Assembly (NCBI GenBank): GCA_943788935.1
Contig: CALSSE010000001.1
Location: 1 to 64,000, forward strand
Direction of reading: 5' to 3'
Length of the DNA stretch: 64,000 nucleotides
From: an uncultured bacterium
Lineage (GTDB): Bacteria > Myxococcota_A > Bradymonadia > UBA7976 > VGTA01
Part shown: positions 25,050 to 34,570 of the stretch, in pieces
How the letters are laid out: every line of letters begins with the position of its first letter
Numbering within the stretch: position 1 is the stretch's first letter
The notes under the pieces: model-generated
The model's input: only the letters and a program-made list of their open reading frames with translations
The model's database searches: none
Told to the model about the DNA's origin: nothing
Position numbers and translations under genes: made by a program

Positions 25050-26393
25050 CTAAAACAACCCGATTGCCCAAGCGATGCTCATCAGCGCTATGCTTAAGCA
25101 CCAGATCCACACAAAGGCGTAGCGTATATAGGGACCAATCTCCAGCTTAGTGAGACCTAAGCCAAGCCAGAGAGCTGGCGAGAAAGGGCTGACAAAGGTG
25201 CCAATAATATTCCCGATTAACATGGCATATACCACTGAGTGACTGCTCACTGAATAGGGCTGTACTGCTTGTTCAACGATCGGCAACAAGGCGAAATAAT
25301 AGGCATCGGTGTTGAGGATGAGCTCAAAGGGGACTCCCAAAAAACCGATGATGATGTGTATGTGCGCTAAGACATTCTCCGGCAAGAGGTATATCAAACT
25401 CTCAGCTAGCGCATGAAGCATCTTTGACTCTTTGAGGACCCCTAGGAATACCCCGGCAGCGAAGATGATCATCGCCATTTGTAAGGCATTCCATGCGTTA
25501 CGACTCAAGAACTCTCGCTGCTCACTGACAGTGATTTTATTAAGAATGAGCGCTATGGAGAGGGCCATCATAAACACTAAGGCAGAGGGGAAGATTCCGC
25601 TAAATAGAACAATAATCACTCCGAGGGTGATTCCTAAGTTGATCCACCAATAGGTGTCGGAGAGCGAATAATCAGGTTGATCAACAGGAATATGAGACTC
25701 TTCGCTTGAGGGATCAGAGGTATGAGTGGCCTCTCCTTCTTTTCTTTTCAGTGAGGAAGAAGAAGAAGAAGAAGAAGAAGAGAGGTGAGCCCCCTCTCGA
25801 TGTCCCAATACATAGGCGACAATCAGCAAGATGAAGAGAGCGCTTATCTGTATAGGGATCAGCGCATACCAAAGTTCAGTCGGATCTGACTTAATGACCG
25901 ATGCCGCTCTCCCCAAGGGGCCTCCCCAAGGTAACATGTTCATCACGCTAGCGCTGGCGGAGACGAGTAATAAGAGGAGATATGGGCTGAGTCGAAGACG
26001 CTCATAAATGGGTAAGAGGGCGGGGAGACAGATGAGAAACGTTGACGCTCCTGACCCATCTATATGAGCGATGGTGGCGATAACGACTGTTGCCATGGGG
26101 ACAGCCGCTGGTCTATGGATCGTAGCGCCTATAATCGACTTAATTAATGGCTCAAATAGTCCACGCTCTTGCATAAACGAGAAGAACAAGATGGCGAATA
26201 TAAACATCACCGCTATCGGTGTGACCTGTGTCAAGCCGGCAGTGAAGAAGACTCGTACTTCGCTTGGCGAAAAGCCTGCGATCAGAGCGATAATGATGGG
26301 GATGGTGCTGAAGGTGATCAGCGGGCTCATCTTCCCAGTGAGGAGGAGGATAACACATGACAAGACTAGAGTGAGACCAAGCAGACTTAGCAT
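25050..26393 (-). CDS. CitMHS-family citrate/metal-citrate-type transporter
   Basis: The 447-residue inner-membrane protein has about eleven hydrophobic helices. It carries family motifs such as TAGLTQVTPIAVMFIFAILFF, ATIAHIDGSGASTFLI and MLPWGGPLGRAASV in the first half and NTDAYYFALLPIVEQ with GTFVSPFSPALWLGLGL in the second. These match the CitMHS citrate-Mg2+:H+ symporter family. The central cytoplasmic loop carries a run of ten serines followed by a charged stretch, from a trinucleotide microsatellite. GGAGAAAG precedes the ATG. The true substrate may be citrate, a metal-citrate complex or another organic acid. It lies between the kinase-phosphatase and methyltransferase genes, all on the minus strand. 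Confidence 0.87.
   Translation of the reverse strand: MLSLLGLTLVLSCVILLLTGKMSPLITFSTIPIIIALIAGFSPSEVRVFFTAGLTQVTPIAVMFIFAILFFSFMQERGLFEPLIKSIIGATIHRPAAVPMATVVIATIAHIDGSGASTFLICLPALLPIYERLRLSPYLLLLLVSASASVMNMLPWGGPLGRAASVIKSDPTELWYALIPIQISALFILLIVAYVLGHREGAHLSSSSSSSSSSLKRKEGEATHTSDPSSEESHIPVDQPDYSLSDTYWWINLGITLGVIIVLFSGIFPSALVFMMALSIALILNKITVSEQREFLSRNAWNALQMAMIIFAAGVFLGVLKESKMLHALAESLIYLLPENVLAHIHIIIGFLGVPFELILNTDAYYFALLPIVEQAVQPYSVSSHSVVYAMLIGNIIGTFVSPFSPALWLGLGLTKLEIGPYIRYAFVWIWCLSIALMSIAWAIGLF
25753..25784 (-). repeat. GAA-type trinucleotide microsatellite in the transporter gene
   Basis: About nine GAA/GAG triplets on the plus strand encode the poly-Ser tract of the CitMHS protein. Copy-number change would lengthen or shorten the loop without frameshift. 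Confidence 0.85.
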
Positions 26394-26452
26394 ATGTTAC
26401 TTTCTCCATCAGTAGCCCCATTTAGGCTATCTTAAAGTGTATGGCCCCAATT

Positions 26453-27442
26453 CTAGTTGTCAGAAGACGTGTTTTGATCCTCAGTCGTTGAGGCGAGCGG
26501 TTGATCTCGTCGGGCGATCAGCTCATCGAGAGCGGTGATTAACCAAGGGCTATGAGGGAGAGGCTGGAGCGGATGACTCGCATCGCTATGAATGATTAAG
26601 CCGGTCTCGCTGAGTACATTGATGAGGTCGGTTCGAGCTTGGCTCTGATAGCGACCTACTCTCCGACCTAAGATGAGCTCATTCTTCATACTGTGCTCCC
26701 ATCCGGTCAACTCGGTGACGCTGACTGTATATCCGACGCTACGTAGAGCAAGGGTCCGCATCACATTGGTGAGATGAGCGCCAAATTCACGTCGATGATG
26801 AGGGCTAGCCCATAAGCTCTTCAGAGCGTCTTCATGAGAGGAGTGCTTCAGCGAATGGGCGACTTCCGCCTGGCAGCACGGGACAAGCGCTATATAGTCG
26901 GCCTTACCGACCACCGCTCTAGCGAGGGCATGGTCGGTAGCGAGATCACAGGCATGTAGCCCGAGGACGAGGTGAATCCTCTCGGGGAGCTCACAGGTGA
27001 GCGCGGCGCCTTCGAGCATCTCAAATCGTGGATAAGCGCTCTCGGTTGCCCTTCTCACCCGCTGTACAAGCTCTGGTCGAGACTCGACAGCGATCAATCG
27101 TCCCTTCCCCTGCGCTCTAATCCAACGGTCATATAAAGCCAAAGAGACGGTCGCTCTCCCTGCACCCATATCCACAATGACCGGATTATCATAACGCTTA
27201 AAGATATCGGTGAGAGCTTGGTTTAACTGATTCAATAGGTGCTTGACTTGTTTTACTTTTCGTCTCGCAGAGGGACTCGCTCCGCCCTTCGAAGTCAACA
27301 CTCCGAGGGCAACGAGGGTATCAATGGTTACCCCTTCCATCAGCTCATCGCGCACTTGCTCGGGTGATAGAGGAGCCCTCTTTCCTCGGCGCTCGACTTG
27401 TGACCCGCTCACTTTTTGGCCGCTCATCTTTTGACCGCTCAT
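26453..27442 (-). CDS. Methyltransf_32-type SAM-dependent methyltransferase
   Basis: The N terminus (about 1-60) is basic and contains a short direct repeat (MSGQK twice). The class I SAM-binding core starts at PVIVDMGAGRATVSLALYD (motif I, DxGxGxG-like), followed by RLIAVESRPELVQRV (acidic motif II) and LVLGLHACDLATDHALARAV and YIALVPCCQAEV. The LHACDLAT...PCC pattern is typical of the Methyltransf_32 family, related to the C-terminal part of human GSTCD and to several rRNA or tRNA methylases. Its substrate is unknown; an RNA target is the likeliest guess. The paired Cys of PCCQ may be functional. The gene sits 60 bases upstream of the CitMHS gene and could share its transcript. Confidence 0.8.
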   Translation of the reverse strand: MSGQKMSGQKVSGSQVERRGKRAPLSPEQVRDELMEGVTIDTLVALGVLTSKGGASPSARRKVKQVKHLLNQLNQALTDIFKRYDNPVIVDMGAGRATVSLALYDRWIRAQGKGRLIAVESRPELVQRVRRATESAYPRFEMLEGAALTCELPERIHLVLGLHACDLATDHALARAVVGKADYIALVPCCQAEVAHSLKHSSHEDALKSLWASPHHRREFGAHLTNVMRTLALRSVGYTVSVTELTGWEHSMKNELILGRRVGRYQSQARTDLINVLSETGLIIHSDASHPLQPLPHSPWLITALDELIARRDQPLASTTEDQNTSSDN

Positions 27443-27599
27443 CTTAATCCCTCATCTCAACTCAACTCGTAGAGTGTCTACAAGTGATATAGGTATGATG
27501 AGGTGATTACTCTCTCCTCTCATCGATCGCAAGACCGAGATCATATGCAATACGATATTCGCGAAGCGATTCACTGCTTTATGATCGCGCTTAGAGCCT

Positions 27600-29762
27600 C
27601 TACTTAGAGAGCTTTTGAGCTCGATTAACCAAGTCTATTAGCTCTGCACGATAACCTTGTGAATCACTCCCAGCAGCGCCTTTGATCACCTCTTTGACCA
27701 TGGACCATTTATCGCCTTTCGAGCTCTCCCCTAGATATTTAGAGTCTCTGAGGAGCATACCAAAAGAGGCTACACCCGCTGAAAAACGGAAATCCTCAGA
27801 GGCCTCTCTCCAGTCCCCACCATCACCTCGGTGAGGATGAGTCATGAGAGTACTCTTATCGCCATCAGGCTTTTTATAGCGCAGCTTTACGGTGAGCCAC
27901 TCATCTCTCTTAGCTGAGCGAGGAGCAGTGGTTTGAGCCTTCTGTTGATATTTAAGTGCATCTACGCTGCCCTCTCCAGCCTTGACCTCATCGGGTGGGA
28001 TAATCTCGTAGAGAGCAGTCACGCTATGACCTGCGCCTAGCTCACCGGCGTCTTTCTTGTCATTATTAAAGTCTGCTGCAGCGAGGATCCGACTTTGATA
28101 CCCTAAGAGCCGATAGCGTCCAACGTAGGCAGGATTAAACTCAACTTGAATCTTTACATCTTTAGCGATCGTGAACAGAGTCCCTCCCATCTCGCTAACC
28201 AAGACTTTTTGGGCTTCAAGTATACTGTCGATATAAGCGTGATTACCGTTCCCTTTCTCGGCGAGCTCTGACATGGTCGAAGCTCGATAATTACCTCGAC
28301 CGAAGCCGAGTACGGTAAGGAAAACACCGCTTTTACGTTTCTTCTCAATGAGTCTAACGAGCGCTGACTGACTGCGAGTTCCAACGTTGAAGTCACCATC
28401 TGTGGCGAGGATCACTCGATTATTTCCTCCCTTGATGAACTGCTCTTGAGCGATCTTATAGGCGAGGTTGATCCCTGCCCCACCCGCTGTAGAACCTCCT
28501 GCTCTGAGCTTTGAGAAAGCCTCGATGATCTTCCTACGCTCTGCGCCTGAGGTCGGTGGGAGAACGAGACCTGAAGAGCCGGCATAAACCACGATGGAGA
28601 CCTTATCTTGAGCGCGAAGGGTGCCGCTGAGAAGCATGAGCGCTTGCTTAAGCAAGGGGAGTCGATCGGGCCCGTTCATCGATCCTGACACATCTAATAA
28701 GAAGACGAGGTTACTCGGCGGGAGTTTATCAGCGTCAATCTTTCGACCCTGAAGCCCGATGTGCATTAACTTATGACGAGGATTCCATGGGGCCTCTGCG
28801 AGCTCGGTTTTGACACTAAATGGATGCTTGTTAGAGTCACTAGGACCTTCATAGGAGTAATCAAAGTAGTTGATCATCTCCTCGATCTTTACCGAGTCTA
28901 TAGGAGGACGTTGCCCATTTTGAATGAAGCGGCGAAGGTTGGCGTAGCTGGCGGTGTCAACATCAATAGAGAAGGTGGATAAAGGCTCAGCTTTAGGATC
29001 TTTAAAGTCATTATCATCAATCTTCTTATACTCATCGCCCTGTGCCGACTCTGAGTCTTTTAAGGAGTGACTAGTCGCTATTTTAATAGGTCTAGAGGGC
29101 CTTCTTCTTCGAGGACGTCGATGAGAAGAGCTCTTAGCTCTAGATCCTGATACTTTATTCCTCCTGCTCCTCTTACCCTTCCCACGCCTTACCGACTTTT
29201 TCGGCATGGCTCGTCTGGCGCTCGCCACCCGACCTGCGCCAGATAGACCGACGGAGGAAGAAGCAGGGCTTGGTGGTTCATCGGCAGCTAGAGCTCTAAT
29301 GGGTTTGGCCACTGCAACATCCTCAGCTTCGGCCGCAGGAGGTGATCGCTGAGCGTCGGTGGTAGAGAGCGAAATTAATACATCCGTGAAGGCACCTGTG
29401 ACGTTGATGCTCTTTGTTTTTGTTTTGTAGCCTTTAGCGCTCACTTGGAGAATATGAGTGCCTGAGCGGTCAGCTTTAAGGATAAATCGACCTGTTTTAT
29501 CTGTTGTTGTGGAGGAGGAGCCAGAGGTGAAGGCTACTTTCGCATTGGCGATCATTGTCCCAGTGGTTGAACTCACAACTCCTCTAATCGTATACTCAGA
29601 TTGAGCAGCGCTACTTGAGATGTGTTGAGAGAAGAGTAGGGTGCTTAAAGTGAGCATGCTTAAGAGTCCGATGAGTGAGGCGCTCAAGCCTCTTTTAGGG
29701 GACTTCTGAGTGGTAGTTATCGCAGTGTTAAAGGGTGAGAGTGTCAAGGGGTCCTCCTCCAT
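27600..29762 (-). CDS. YfbK-type von Willebrand factor A exported protein with carboxypeptidase-regulatory-like domain
   Basis: After a signal-anchor-like hydrophobic stretch (SLIGLLSMLTLSTLLFS), residues 55-120 form a carboxypeptidase-regulatory-like beta-sandwich (YTIRGVVSSTTGTMIANAKV). A basic Ser/Arg-rich linker follows. The rest is the conserved YfbK arrangement: the vWF_A N-terminal piece (STFSIDVDTASYANLRRFI), a VWA domain with an intact MIDAS (FLLDVSGSM; later ATDGDFNVG) and the C-terminal DUF3520 domain. VWA proteins bind ligands through a metal ion; the YfbK role is not established. A GGAGGAGG sequence overlaps the first codons, so a TTG at 29747 is a serious rival start. It is the only VWA gene in the window. 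Confidence 0.88.
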   Translation of the reverse strand: MEEDPLTLSPFNTAITTTQKSPKRGLSASLIGLLSMLTLSTLLFSQHISSSAAQSEYTIRGVVSSTTGTMIANAKVAFTSGSSSTTTDKTGRFILKADRSGTHILQVSAKGYKTKTKSINVTGAFTDVLISLSTTDAQRSPPAAEAEDVAVAKPIRALAADEPPSPASSSVGLSGAGRVASARRAMPKKSVRRGKGKRSRRNKVSGSRAKSSSHRRPRRRRPSRPIKIATSHSLKDSESAQGDEYKKIDDNDFKDPKAEPLSTFSIDVDTASYANLRRFIQNGQRPPIDSVKIEEMINYFDYSYEGPSDSNKHPFSVKTELAEAPWNPRHKLMHIGLQGRKIDADKLPPSNLVFLLDVSGSMNGPDRLPLLKQALMLLSGTLRAQDKVSIVVYAGSSGLVLPPTSGAERRKIIEAFSKLRAGGSTAGGAGINLAYKIAQEQFIKGGNNRVILATDGDFNVGTRSQSALVRLIEKKRKSGVFLTVLGFGRGNYRASTMSELAEKGNGNHAYIDSILEAQKVLVSEMGGTLFTIAKDVKIQVEFNPAYVGRYRLLGYQSRILAAADFNNDKKDAGELGAGHSVTALYEIIPPDEVKAGEGSVDALKYQQKAQTTAPRSAKRDEWLTVKLRYKKPDGDKSTLMTHPHRGDGGDWREASEDFRFSAGVASFGMLLRDSKYLGESSKGDKWSMVKEVIKGAAGSDSQGYRAELIDLVNRAQKLSK

Positions 29763-29966
29763 AGCCTGAAGTGTAGATGTGAGCGCGAAGCATCAACAGG
29801 CTTCTTGATGACCTGTTAAGGATTAAACAGTCACAGAAGCTAAGTTGAATACGAAGGGACAACGCGAAAGTTTTAAAAGTTTAAGTTTTTTAGACTATCT
29901 CAGAATTTGAGGCTGAGTGGTTGTTTTTTGAACACACCTTCACGCAGCAGCTCTATGGCTGAACCC

Positions 29967-29985
29967 CACTAAAAAATTTTTGGTG
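29967..29985. terminator. AT-rich palindrome after the Ala/Pro-tailed gene
   Basis: CACTAAAAA and TTTTTGGTG form a nearly perfect loop-less palindrome 19 bases beyond the minus-strand stop at 30004. It may serve as a weak bidirectional terminator. Confidence 0.35.
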
Positions 29986-30003
29986 ACGAAAGCTCTCTAA
30001 AAA

Positions 30004-31050
30004 CTACTTAGCAGCAGGAGCAGCCGGAGCAGCCGGAGCAGCCGGAGCAGCAGGAGCAGCAGGAGCAGCAGGTGAGGCTGGAGCCACAGGCGCGTTAAGC
30101 TGAGGGAATCCGGGTGGAGAAGAAGGACGACCTCCGCCGGCTTGACCAGCGGTTAGACTCATCATCATCATCCCTACGATGGCTTGAATTTGATTAACCT
30201 CACCTTGATTGAGAGGGAGATTGATTACGAGTTCATTACCCTTAGCAGTTGCCGAGAACTTATTCACCATGTTCATAAACATTGCCGCTTGAGGAGAGGT
30301 CTTTGCTTGCTCGATCGCTGTGCCAAGCTGCTGAGCAGCTTTTGTCGCGTCGGCAGCGCTGCTAAGCTCAGTGATGAGGTTGAGGTGTAGACCTTGAGCG
30401 AAGTCAATGAACCCACGAAGCGCAGAGGCACTTGCTATCGCTGGGTTTTGTAGTTGCATCTCTTTACGCATCGCCTCGGGGATTTGAGCAACAAACCAGA
30501 TGTCACCACCGTTGGTGAGCTTAGCTTGCTGGGCTGCGAGAGCGCCACCAAACTTAGCGCTCTTTACTGCCGCTCGGAGCTCATCAGGGCTCCCCATGAG
30601 GACTCCACCTTTGATAAAAGTCAGCGCTGATTTATTAGCGTCGCTGACTTGTAATACTTGGCCATTCACGGTCTCTGGTTTAAATTGATTTCCCTCTTGA
30701 GCGAGACCCTTAAGAAAAGTCTCTTGGTTAAATGTACCTTGGATGTGGAGCAGGACTAATGGCTGCTCTCCACGCTTCTTGAGGGTCACATGAGCGGTAA
30801 GTGAGGAGATATCCTTAAAAGGATCGAGACCGAATTGAGTCTTGAACTTAGTGAGCCCTTCTTTAGTTTTGGGGTTCATCATGACCATCCCTAAAAGATT
30901 CTTAGGGGTCTCTCCTTTTTGGAGACGCTGAAGATCAACGTGGAGCACAACGTTGCCATTGCTGTTGAAATATTGAGTATTACCTGTCGGCGCAGCGATG
31001 GCCAATGGGCTGAACAGGAAGAAGATAAAAGAGATCAATGCTACTTTCAT
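30004..31050 (-). CDS. exported protein with C-terminal Ala-Pro repeat tail, unknown function
   Basis: The protein begins MKVALISFIFFLFSPLAIAAP, a Sec signal peptide with an AIA-A cleavage site, so it is probably periplasmic or secreted. The 300-residue middle alternates beta strands and amphipathic helices (NGNVVLHVDLQRL, GLDPFKDISSLTAHVTL, GVLMGSPDELRAAV) in a way that resembles DUF3352-type proteins, but the match is by eye and weak. It ends in about eight Pro-Ala-Ala type units. Such tails often span peptidoglycan or act as flexible linkers. It is divergent from putA and followed by a probable terminator. Confidence 0.65.
   Translation of the reverse strand: MKVALISFIFFLFSPLAIAAPTGNTQYFNSNGNVVLHVDLQRLQKGETPKNLLGMVMMNPKTKEGLTKFKTQFGLDPFKDISSLTAHVTLKKRGEQPLVLLHIQGTFNQETFLKGLAQEGNQFKPETVNGQVLQVSDANKSALTFIKGGVLMGSPDELRAAVKSAKFGGALAAQQAKLTNGGDIWFVAQIPEAMRKEMQLQNPAIASASALRGFIDFAQGLHLNLITELSSAADATKAAQQLGTAIEQAKTSPQAAMFMNMVNKFSATAKGNELVINLPLNQGEVNQIQAIVGMMMMSLTAGQAGGGRPSSPPGFPQLNAPVAPASPAAPAAPAAPAAPAAPAAPAAK
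30010..30071 (-). repeat. 9-bp coding repeat (Ala-Ala-Pro tail)
   Basis: Seven or so copies of a 9-bp unit related to GCAGCCGGA encode the Ala/Pro tail of the exported protein. Confidence 0.8.
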
Positions 31051-31372
31051 AGTGAGATGCTTTCTGAACGTCTAGTCGTTAGAGGCGATGGTGGTTATAG
31101 AACGAATGAGTCCCCAATACTCTTGGAGGTAGACACACAAATCTACAATTGAGAGAAGCGCGTCAAAGAAAATCTGACTCAAATAAATAAAGAATAAAAA
31201 GTGGGCTGATCAAAAATCGGACTTGCCTAATCTGACAGGGTCATCAACCATCAGAGTGTAGCTATCTATTCCAAGGGGGAAGGATTCGCTCGGATGCGAT
31301 CGAGTGAGGGTAAGTTTTAGTCTCATCTTACCCCCCATGTATGGAGAGAAAAAGTCGCGATAGGAGTGATAT
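31051..31372. other. divergent promoter region between the Ala/Pro-tailed gene and putA
   Basis: This 322-base gap has an AT-rich centre (31165-31200) and two adjacent stem-loops close to putA (see 31285-31333). No small gene or RNA was recognised. Confidence 0.5.
31285..31333 (+). promoter_or_regulatory. two consecutive stem-loops in the putA leader
   Basis: TTCGCTCG (31285-31292) pairs with CGAGTGAG (31301-31308) with two G-T pairs. Immediately after, GGGTAAG (31308-31314) pairs perfectly with CTTACCC (31327-31333). The second loop ends 39 bases before the ATG. Together they look like a structured leader or a protein-binding site controlling putA. Confidence 0.4.
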
Positions 31373-34360
31373 ATGTCTGTGACGCATTGGGAGGTTCGGG
31401 CGAGTGAGATCGGCCGAGAGCTTTTTAAGAAGATGAAAGGTCAGAAGCCGGGCGTGTTTAATAAGGCCTGGTGGCAAGGGCAGGTCATGGAGTGGTCAAT
31501 GAAGGACGAAGACTTTAAGACGGAGATGTTCCGCTTTGTAGATGTCTTCCCTGTCCTGCAGACCCCCGATGATGTGTATAAACACTTAGAAGAATATCTA
31601 ATGAAGCCAGGACTCAATGTGCCTGGAGTCATTAAGGCAGCGTTGAAAGGGGCGGGGATGGCAGGCTTCATGAAGAAGACTGCCACTCACCAAATTATGA
31701 AGCAAATGGAGGGGATGGCGAAAAACTTCATCTGTGGTGTCGATGGGACGAATGCCCTTAAGACACTGAAAGAACTGCGGAAGTTGCGTCAATCTTTCAC
31801 TGTGGATCTCTTAGGAGAGGCGACGACCTCTGAAGCCGAAGCTGAAGATTATGTGGCTCGCTATCGAGAGTTGATCATCAGCCTCTCTGATCACTGTGAC
31901 CAGTGGAAGCGCGCCGACACACTTGATTCTGATGACCGAGGAGAGCTCCCGCGAGTTAATGTCTCTATCAAAGTAAGCGCGATGTATAGTCAACTCGACC
32001 CGATCGCTTTTGAGGAGAGCGTCGAGGCGGCAAGCAAGCGCCTACTCCCTCTCTTTCAGCTCGCCGCTGAACGGGGAGTGTTTCTTAACCTTGATATGGA
32101 GCACTATGCCTTTAAGAGCCTGACTTATGCCCTACTGAAGCGGGTCCTTGAAGACCCAAGTCTAGAAGGATATGAGCATGCTGGAGTCGTGATTCAAGCA
32201 TATCTTCGAGACTCAGAAGAGGACTTAAGAGACCTCATTAAATGGTCAAAGAATAATCAAAAGAGGATCACTATTCGTCTCGTCAAAGGTGCTTATTGGG
32301 ACTATGAGACCATTCACGCCCATCAAGAGGGATGGGAGTCACCGGTGTGGCTCGATAAAGCGGATTCTGATGTTCAGTTTGAGCGTTTATCAGCGATCAT
32401 GTTAGAGAATCATAGTTATGTTCGCTCAGCGATCGGGAGTCATAATCTGCGAAGTATTGCGGTCGCTTGTGCGGCAGCAGAGCATTTCAAGGTTCCTAAA
32501 AATGGATATGAGATCCAATGTCTCTATGGGATGGCAGAACCCATCAAAGCGGCTTGTGCCGATTATGGACTTCGAGTTCGTACTTATGCTCCGGTCGGTG
32601 AGTTGATCCCCGGTATGGCATACTTAGTTCGTCGACTGCTAGAGAACACTAGTAATGAGGGGTGGTTGAAACAGGGGTTCGCAGATGACGCCGACCCAAC
32701 CAAGCTCCTCCAGCCTCCTCAAGCTCAGCAGCGTTCGGGCATGCTCCGCGCCGTCCCGAAGACTGTGGGGTCACTCAATGAGATTGAACCCTTTTCCAAT
32801 GAGCCTCTGAGAGATTTTACCCGGCCTGTCGCTCGTCAAGAGTTTGACACAGCGCTCAGAGAGGTGAAGGGAGCTCTCGGCGCGATTTATCCTTCTATTA
32901 TCTCGGGGGTAGAGATCTCCGAGGGAGAGCGCTTGCAGAGTGTTAACCCTTCACGTCCTGAAGAGATCATCGGTCAGATTATCCTCACCGATGAGAGCGC
33001 TGTAGACGACGCTATTCGCAGCGCTTATGAGGCTTGGCCTTCATGGAGCTCTCGAGGAGTGAACGAAAGGGCGCTGTGGTTACTTAAGGTCGCAGGTGCC
33101 TTAAGAGATCGTCGCGATGAGTTGGCAGCTTGGATGGTCCTTGAGGTCGGTAAGACTTGGAGAGAGGCAGACGCTGATGTCGCCGAGGGCATTGACTTTT
33201 GTGAATATTACGCTCGGGAGATGCTTCGTCTCGGCTCACCAATCCTCATGCAAGATATCCCTGGAGAGCTTAACCATCTGAGCTATGTCAGTCGTGGAGT
33301 ATGCTCGGTTATCGCCCCTTGGAATTTCCCCTTTGCGATTTTAGTAGGGATGAGTGTAGCGGGTGCAGTGGCTGGGAATGCGGTGTTGATTAAGCCCGCT
33401 GAACAATCGATGGTTATCGCTGCAAAATTTGTAGAAATCGCTCATCAAGCAGGTATTCCAAAGGAGGTGTTTCAGCTAGTATTTGGCTATGGAGAGACTG
33501 TAGGAGCGGCGCTCACCAAGCATCCTCTAGTTCAGACGATCGCCTTTACAGGGAGCCGCGCCGTCGGGGTAGAGATCTATAAGCAAGCAGGGATTACCTA
33601 TCCTGGTCAACCGGGTCTAAAACGGGTAATCTGTGAGATGGGTGGCAAAAATGCAATCATCGTAGATAATGACGCTGATCTAGATGAGGCAGTGCTCGGG
33701 GTTATTCGTTCGGCGTTCGGTTTCGCGGGACAAAAATGCAGCGCCTGCTCTCGAGTCATCATTATCGACCCCCTCTATGATCAGTTTGTAGATCGACTGG
33801 TCGCTGCGGCGGAGAGTCTCCTCGTCGGTCCATCTGACGATCCCAACGTCACGTTTGGTCCTGTGATTGATCAAGAGGCCTATGATCGGATACAGAGAGT
33901 CATCTCCGATGCTCAAGATCGAGGGCGTGTTCTCTGTGGTGGGGTCCAGCAGGGCGATGGAGGGTACTTTATCTCTCCAACTCTGATCGCTGATCTCAGC
34001 CCCGATGACCCGATCGCTGCTGATGAGCATTTTGGGCCGGTCATCACTCTGCATCGCGTTGCGGATCTCGAACGAGCGATTGAGATCGCGCTCAGCTCAC
34101 CCTATGCGCTAACCGGGGGAATCTTTAGTCGCTCACCGGTAAATATTCAACGCGCTCGTGAGCAGTATTTGATTGGTAACCTTTACATTAATCGGACCAT
34201 CACGGGCGCGATTGTTGGGCGGCAACCTTTTGGAGGATTCAAAATGAGTGGTGGAGGGACAAAAGCAGGTGGGCCAGACTATCTTCTGCAGTTCCTTAAC
34301 TCTAGGGCGATCACTGAGAATACTCAGAGGCGTGGCTTCGCACCACCCACTGAAGAATAA
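31373..34360 (+). CDS. putA: bifunctional proline dehydrogenase / L-glutamate-gamma-semialdehyde dehydrogenase
   Basis: PutA oxidises proline to glutamate in two steps. Residues about 25-430 are the FAD-dependent proline dehydrogenase barrel (VNVSIKVSAMYSQLDP, FLNLDMEHYAFK, ITIRLVKGAYWDYE, YGMAEPIKAA, RTYAPVGELIPGMAYLVRRLLENTSNE). Residues about 490-980 are the NAD-dependent aldehyde dehydrogenase (SRGVCSVIAPWNFPFAI, FTGSRAVGVEIYKQA, VICEMGGKNAIIV, catalytic Cys789 in FAGQKCSACSR). At 995 residues it lacks the N-terminal ribbon-helix-helix repressor domain of enteric PutA, so control must come from elsewhere. AGGAG lies seven bases before the ATG. Substrate channelling between the two sites is expected from the family. 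Proline use as carbon and nitrogen source fits a protein-degrading lifestyle. Confidence 0.95.
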   Translation: MSVTHWEVRASEIGRELFKKMKGQKPGVFNKAWWQGQVMEWSMKDEDFKTEMFRFVDVFPVLQTPDDVYKHLEEYLMKPGLNVPGVIKAALKGAGMAGFMKKTATHQIMKQMEGMAKNFICGVDGTNALKTLKELRKLRQSFTVDLLGEATTSEAEAEDYVARYRELIISLSDHCDQWKRADTLDSDDRGELPRVNVSIKVSAMYSQLDPIAFEESVEAASKRLLPLFQLAAERGVFLNLDMEHYAFKSLTYALLKRVLEDPSLEGYEHAGVVIQAYLRDSEEDLRDLIKWSKNNQKRITIRLVKGAYWDYETIHAHQEGWESPVWLDKADSDVQFERLSAIMLENHSYVRSAIGSHNLRSIAVACAAAEHFKVPKNGYEIQCLYGMAEPIKAACADYGLRVRTYAPVGELIPGMAYLVRRLLENTSNEGWLKQGFADDADPTKLLQPPQAQQRSGMLRAVPKTVGSLNEIEPFSNEPLRDFTRPVARQEFDTALREVKGALGAIYPSIISGVEISEGERLQSVNPSRPEEIIGQIILTDESAVDDAIRSAYEAWPSWSSRGVNERALWLLKVAGALRDRRDELAAWMVLEVGKTWREADADVAEGIDFCEYYAREMLRLGSPILMQDIPGELNHLSYVSRGVCSVIAPWNFPFAILVGMSVAGAVAGNAVLIKPAEQSMVIAAKFVEIAHQAGIPKEVFQLVFGYGETVGAALTKHPLVQTIAFTGSRAVGVEIYKQAGITYPGQPGLKRVICEMGGKNAIIVDNDADLDEAVLGVIRSAFGFAGQKCSACSRVIIIDPLYDQFVDRLVAAAESLLVGPSDDPNVTFGPVIDQEAYDRIQRVISDAQDRGRVLCGGVQQGDGGYFISPTLIADLSPDDPIAADEHFGPVITLHRVADLERAIEIALSSPYALTGGIFSRSPVNIQRAREQYLIGNLYINRTITGAIVGRQPFGGFKMSGGGTKAGGPDYLLQFLNSRAITENTQRRGFAPPTEE

Positions 34361-34380
34361 CTTCACCTGCCTTCATCCTC

Positions 34381-34399
34381 CACTTAAGTGAACTTTTTT
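34381..34399 (+). terminator. possible putA terminator
   Basis: The perfect palindrome CACTTAAGTG, 20 bases after the putA stop, is followed within three bases by six T. The stem is short, so the call is tentative. A second inverted repeat, GATTAAT (34406-34412) with ATTAATC (34427-34433), lies just beyond and could be an operator for the ABC genes. Confidence 0.4.
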
Positions 34400-34570
34400 C
34401 TGATTGATTAATACGTCTAATCTTTTATTAATCGGCGACCTCTCTGTGAACTGAAGAGTCTAGAGAATGCCTTTAGACACGACTGACAGGTTTAATGATT
34501 TATCTGAGATGTCTCATTATAGTCTGTTAATATCGCTTTATTTAGATTGAGGATGCGTGGAGGTTCATTA

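Noticed and set aside
34361..34570. TPP riboswitch ahead of the NMT1/THI5-like ABC genes
   Set aside because: No CTGAGA or downstream THI-box core in the gap; only short inverted repeats.
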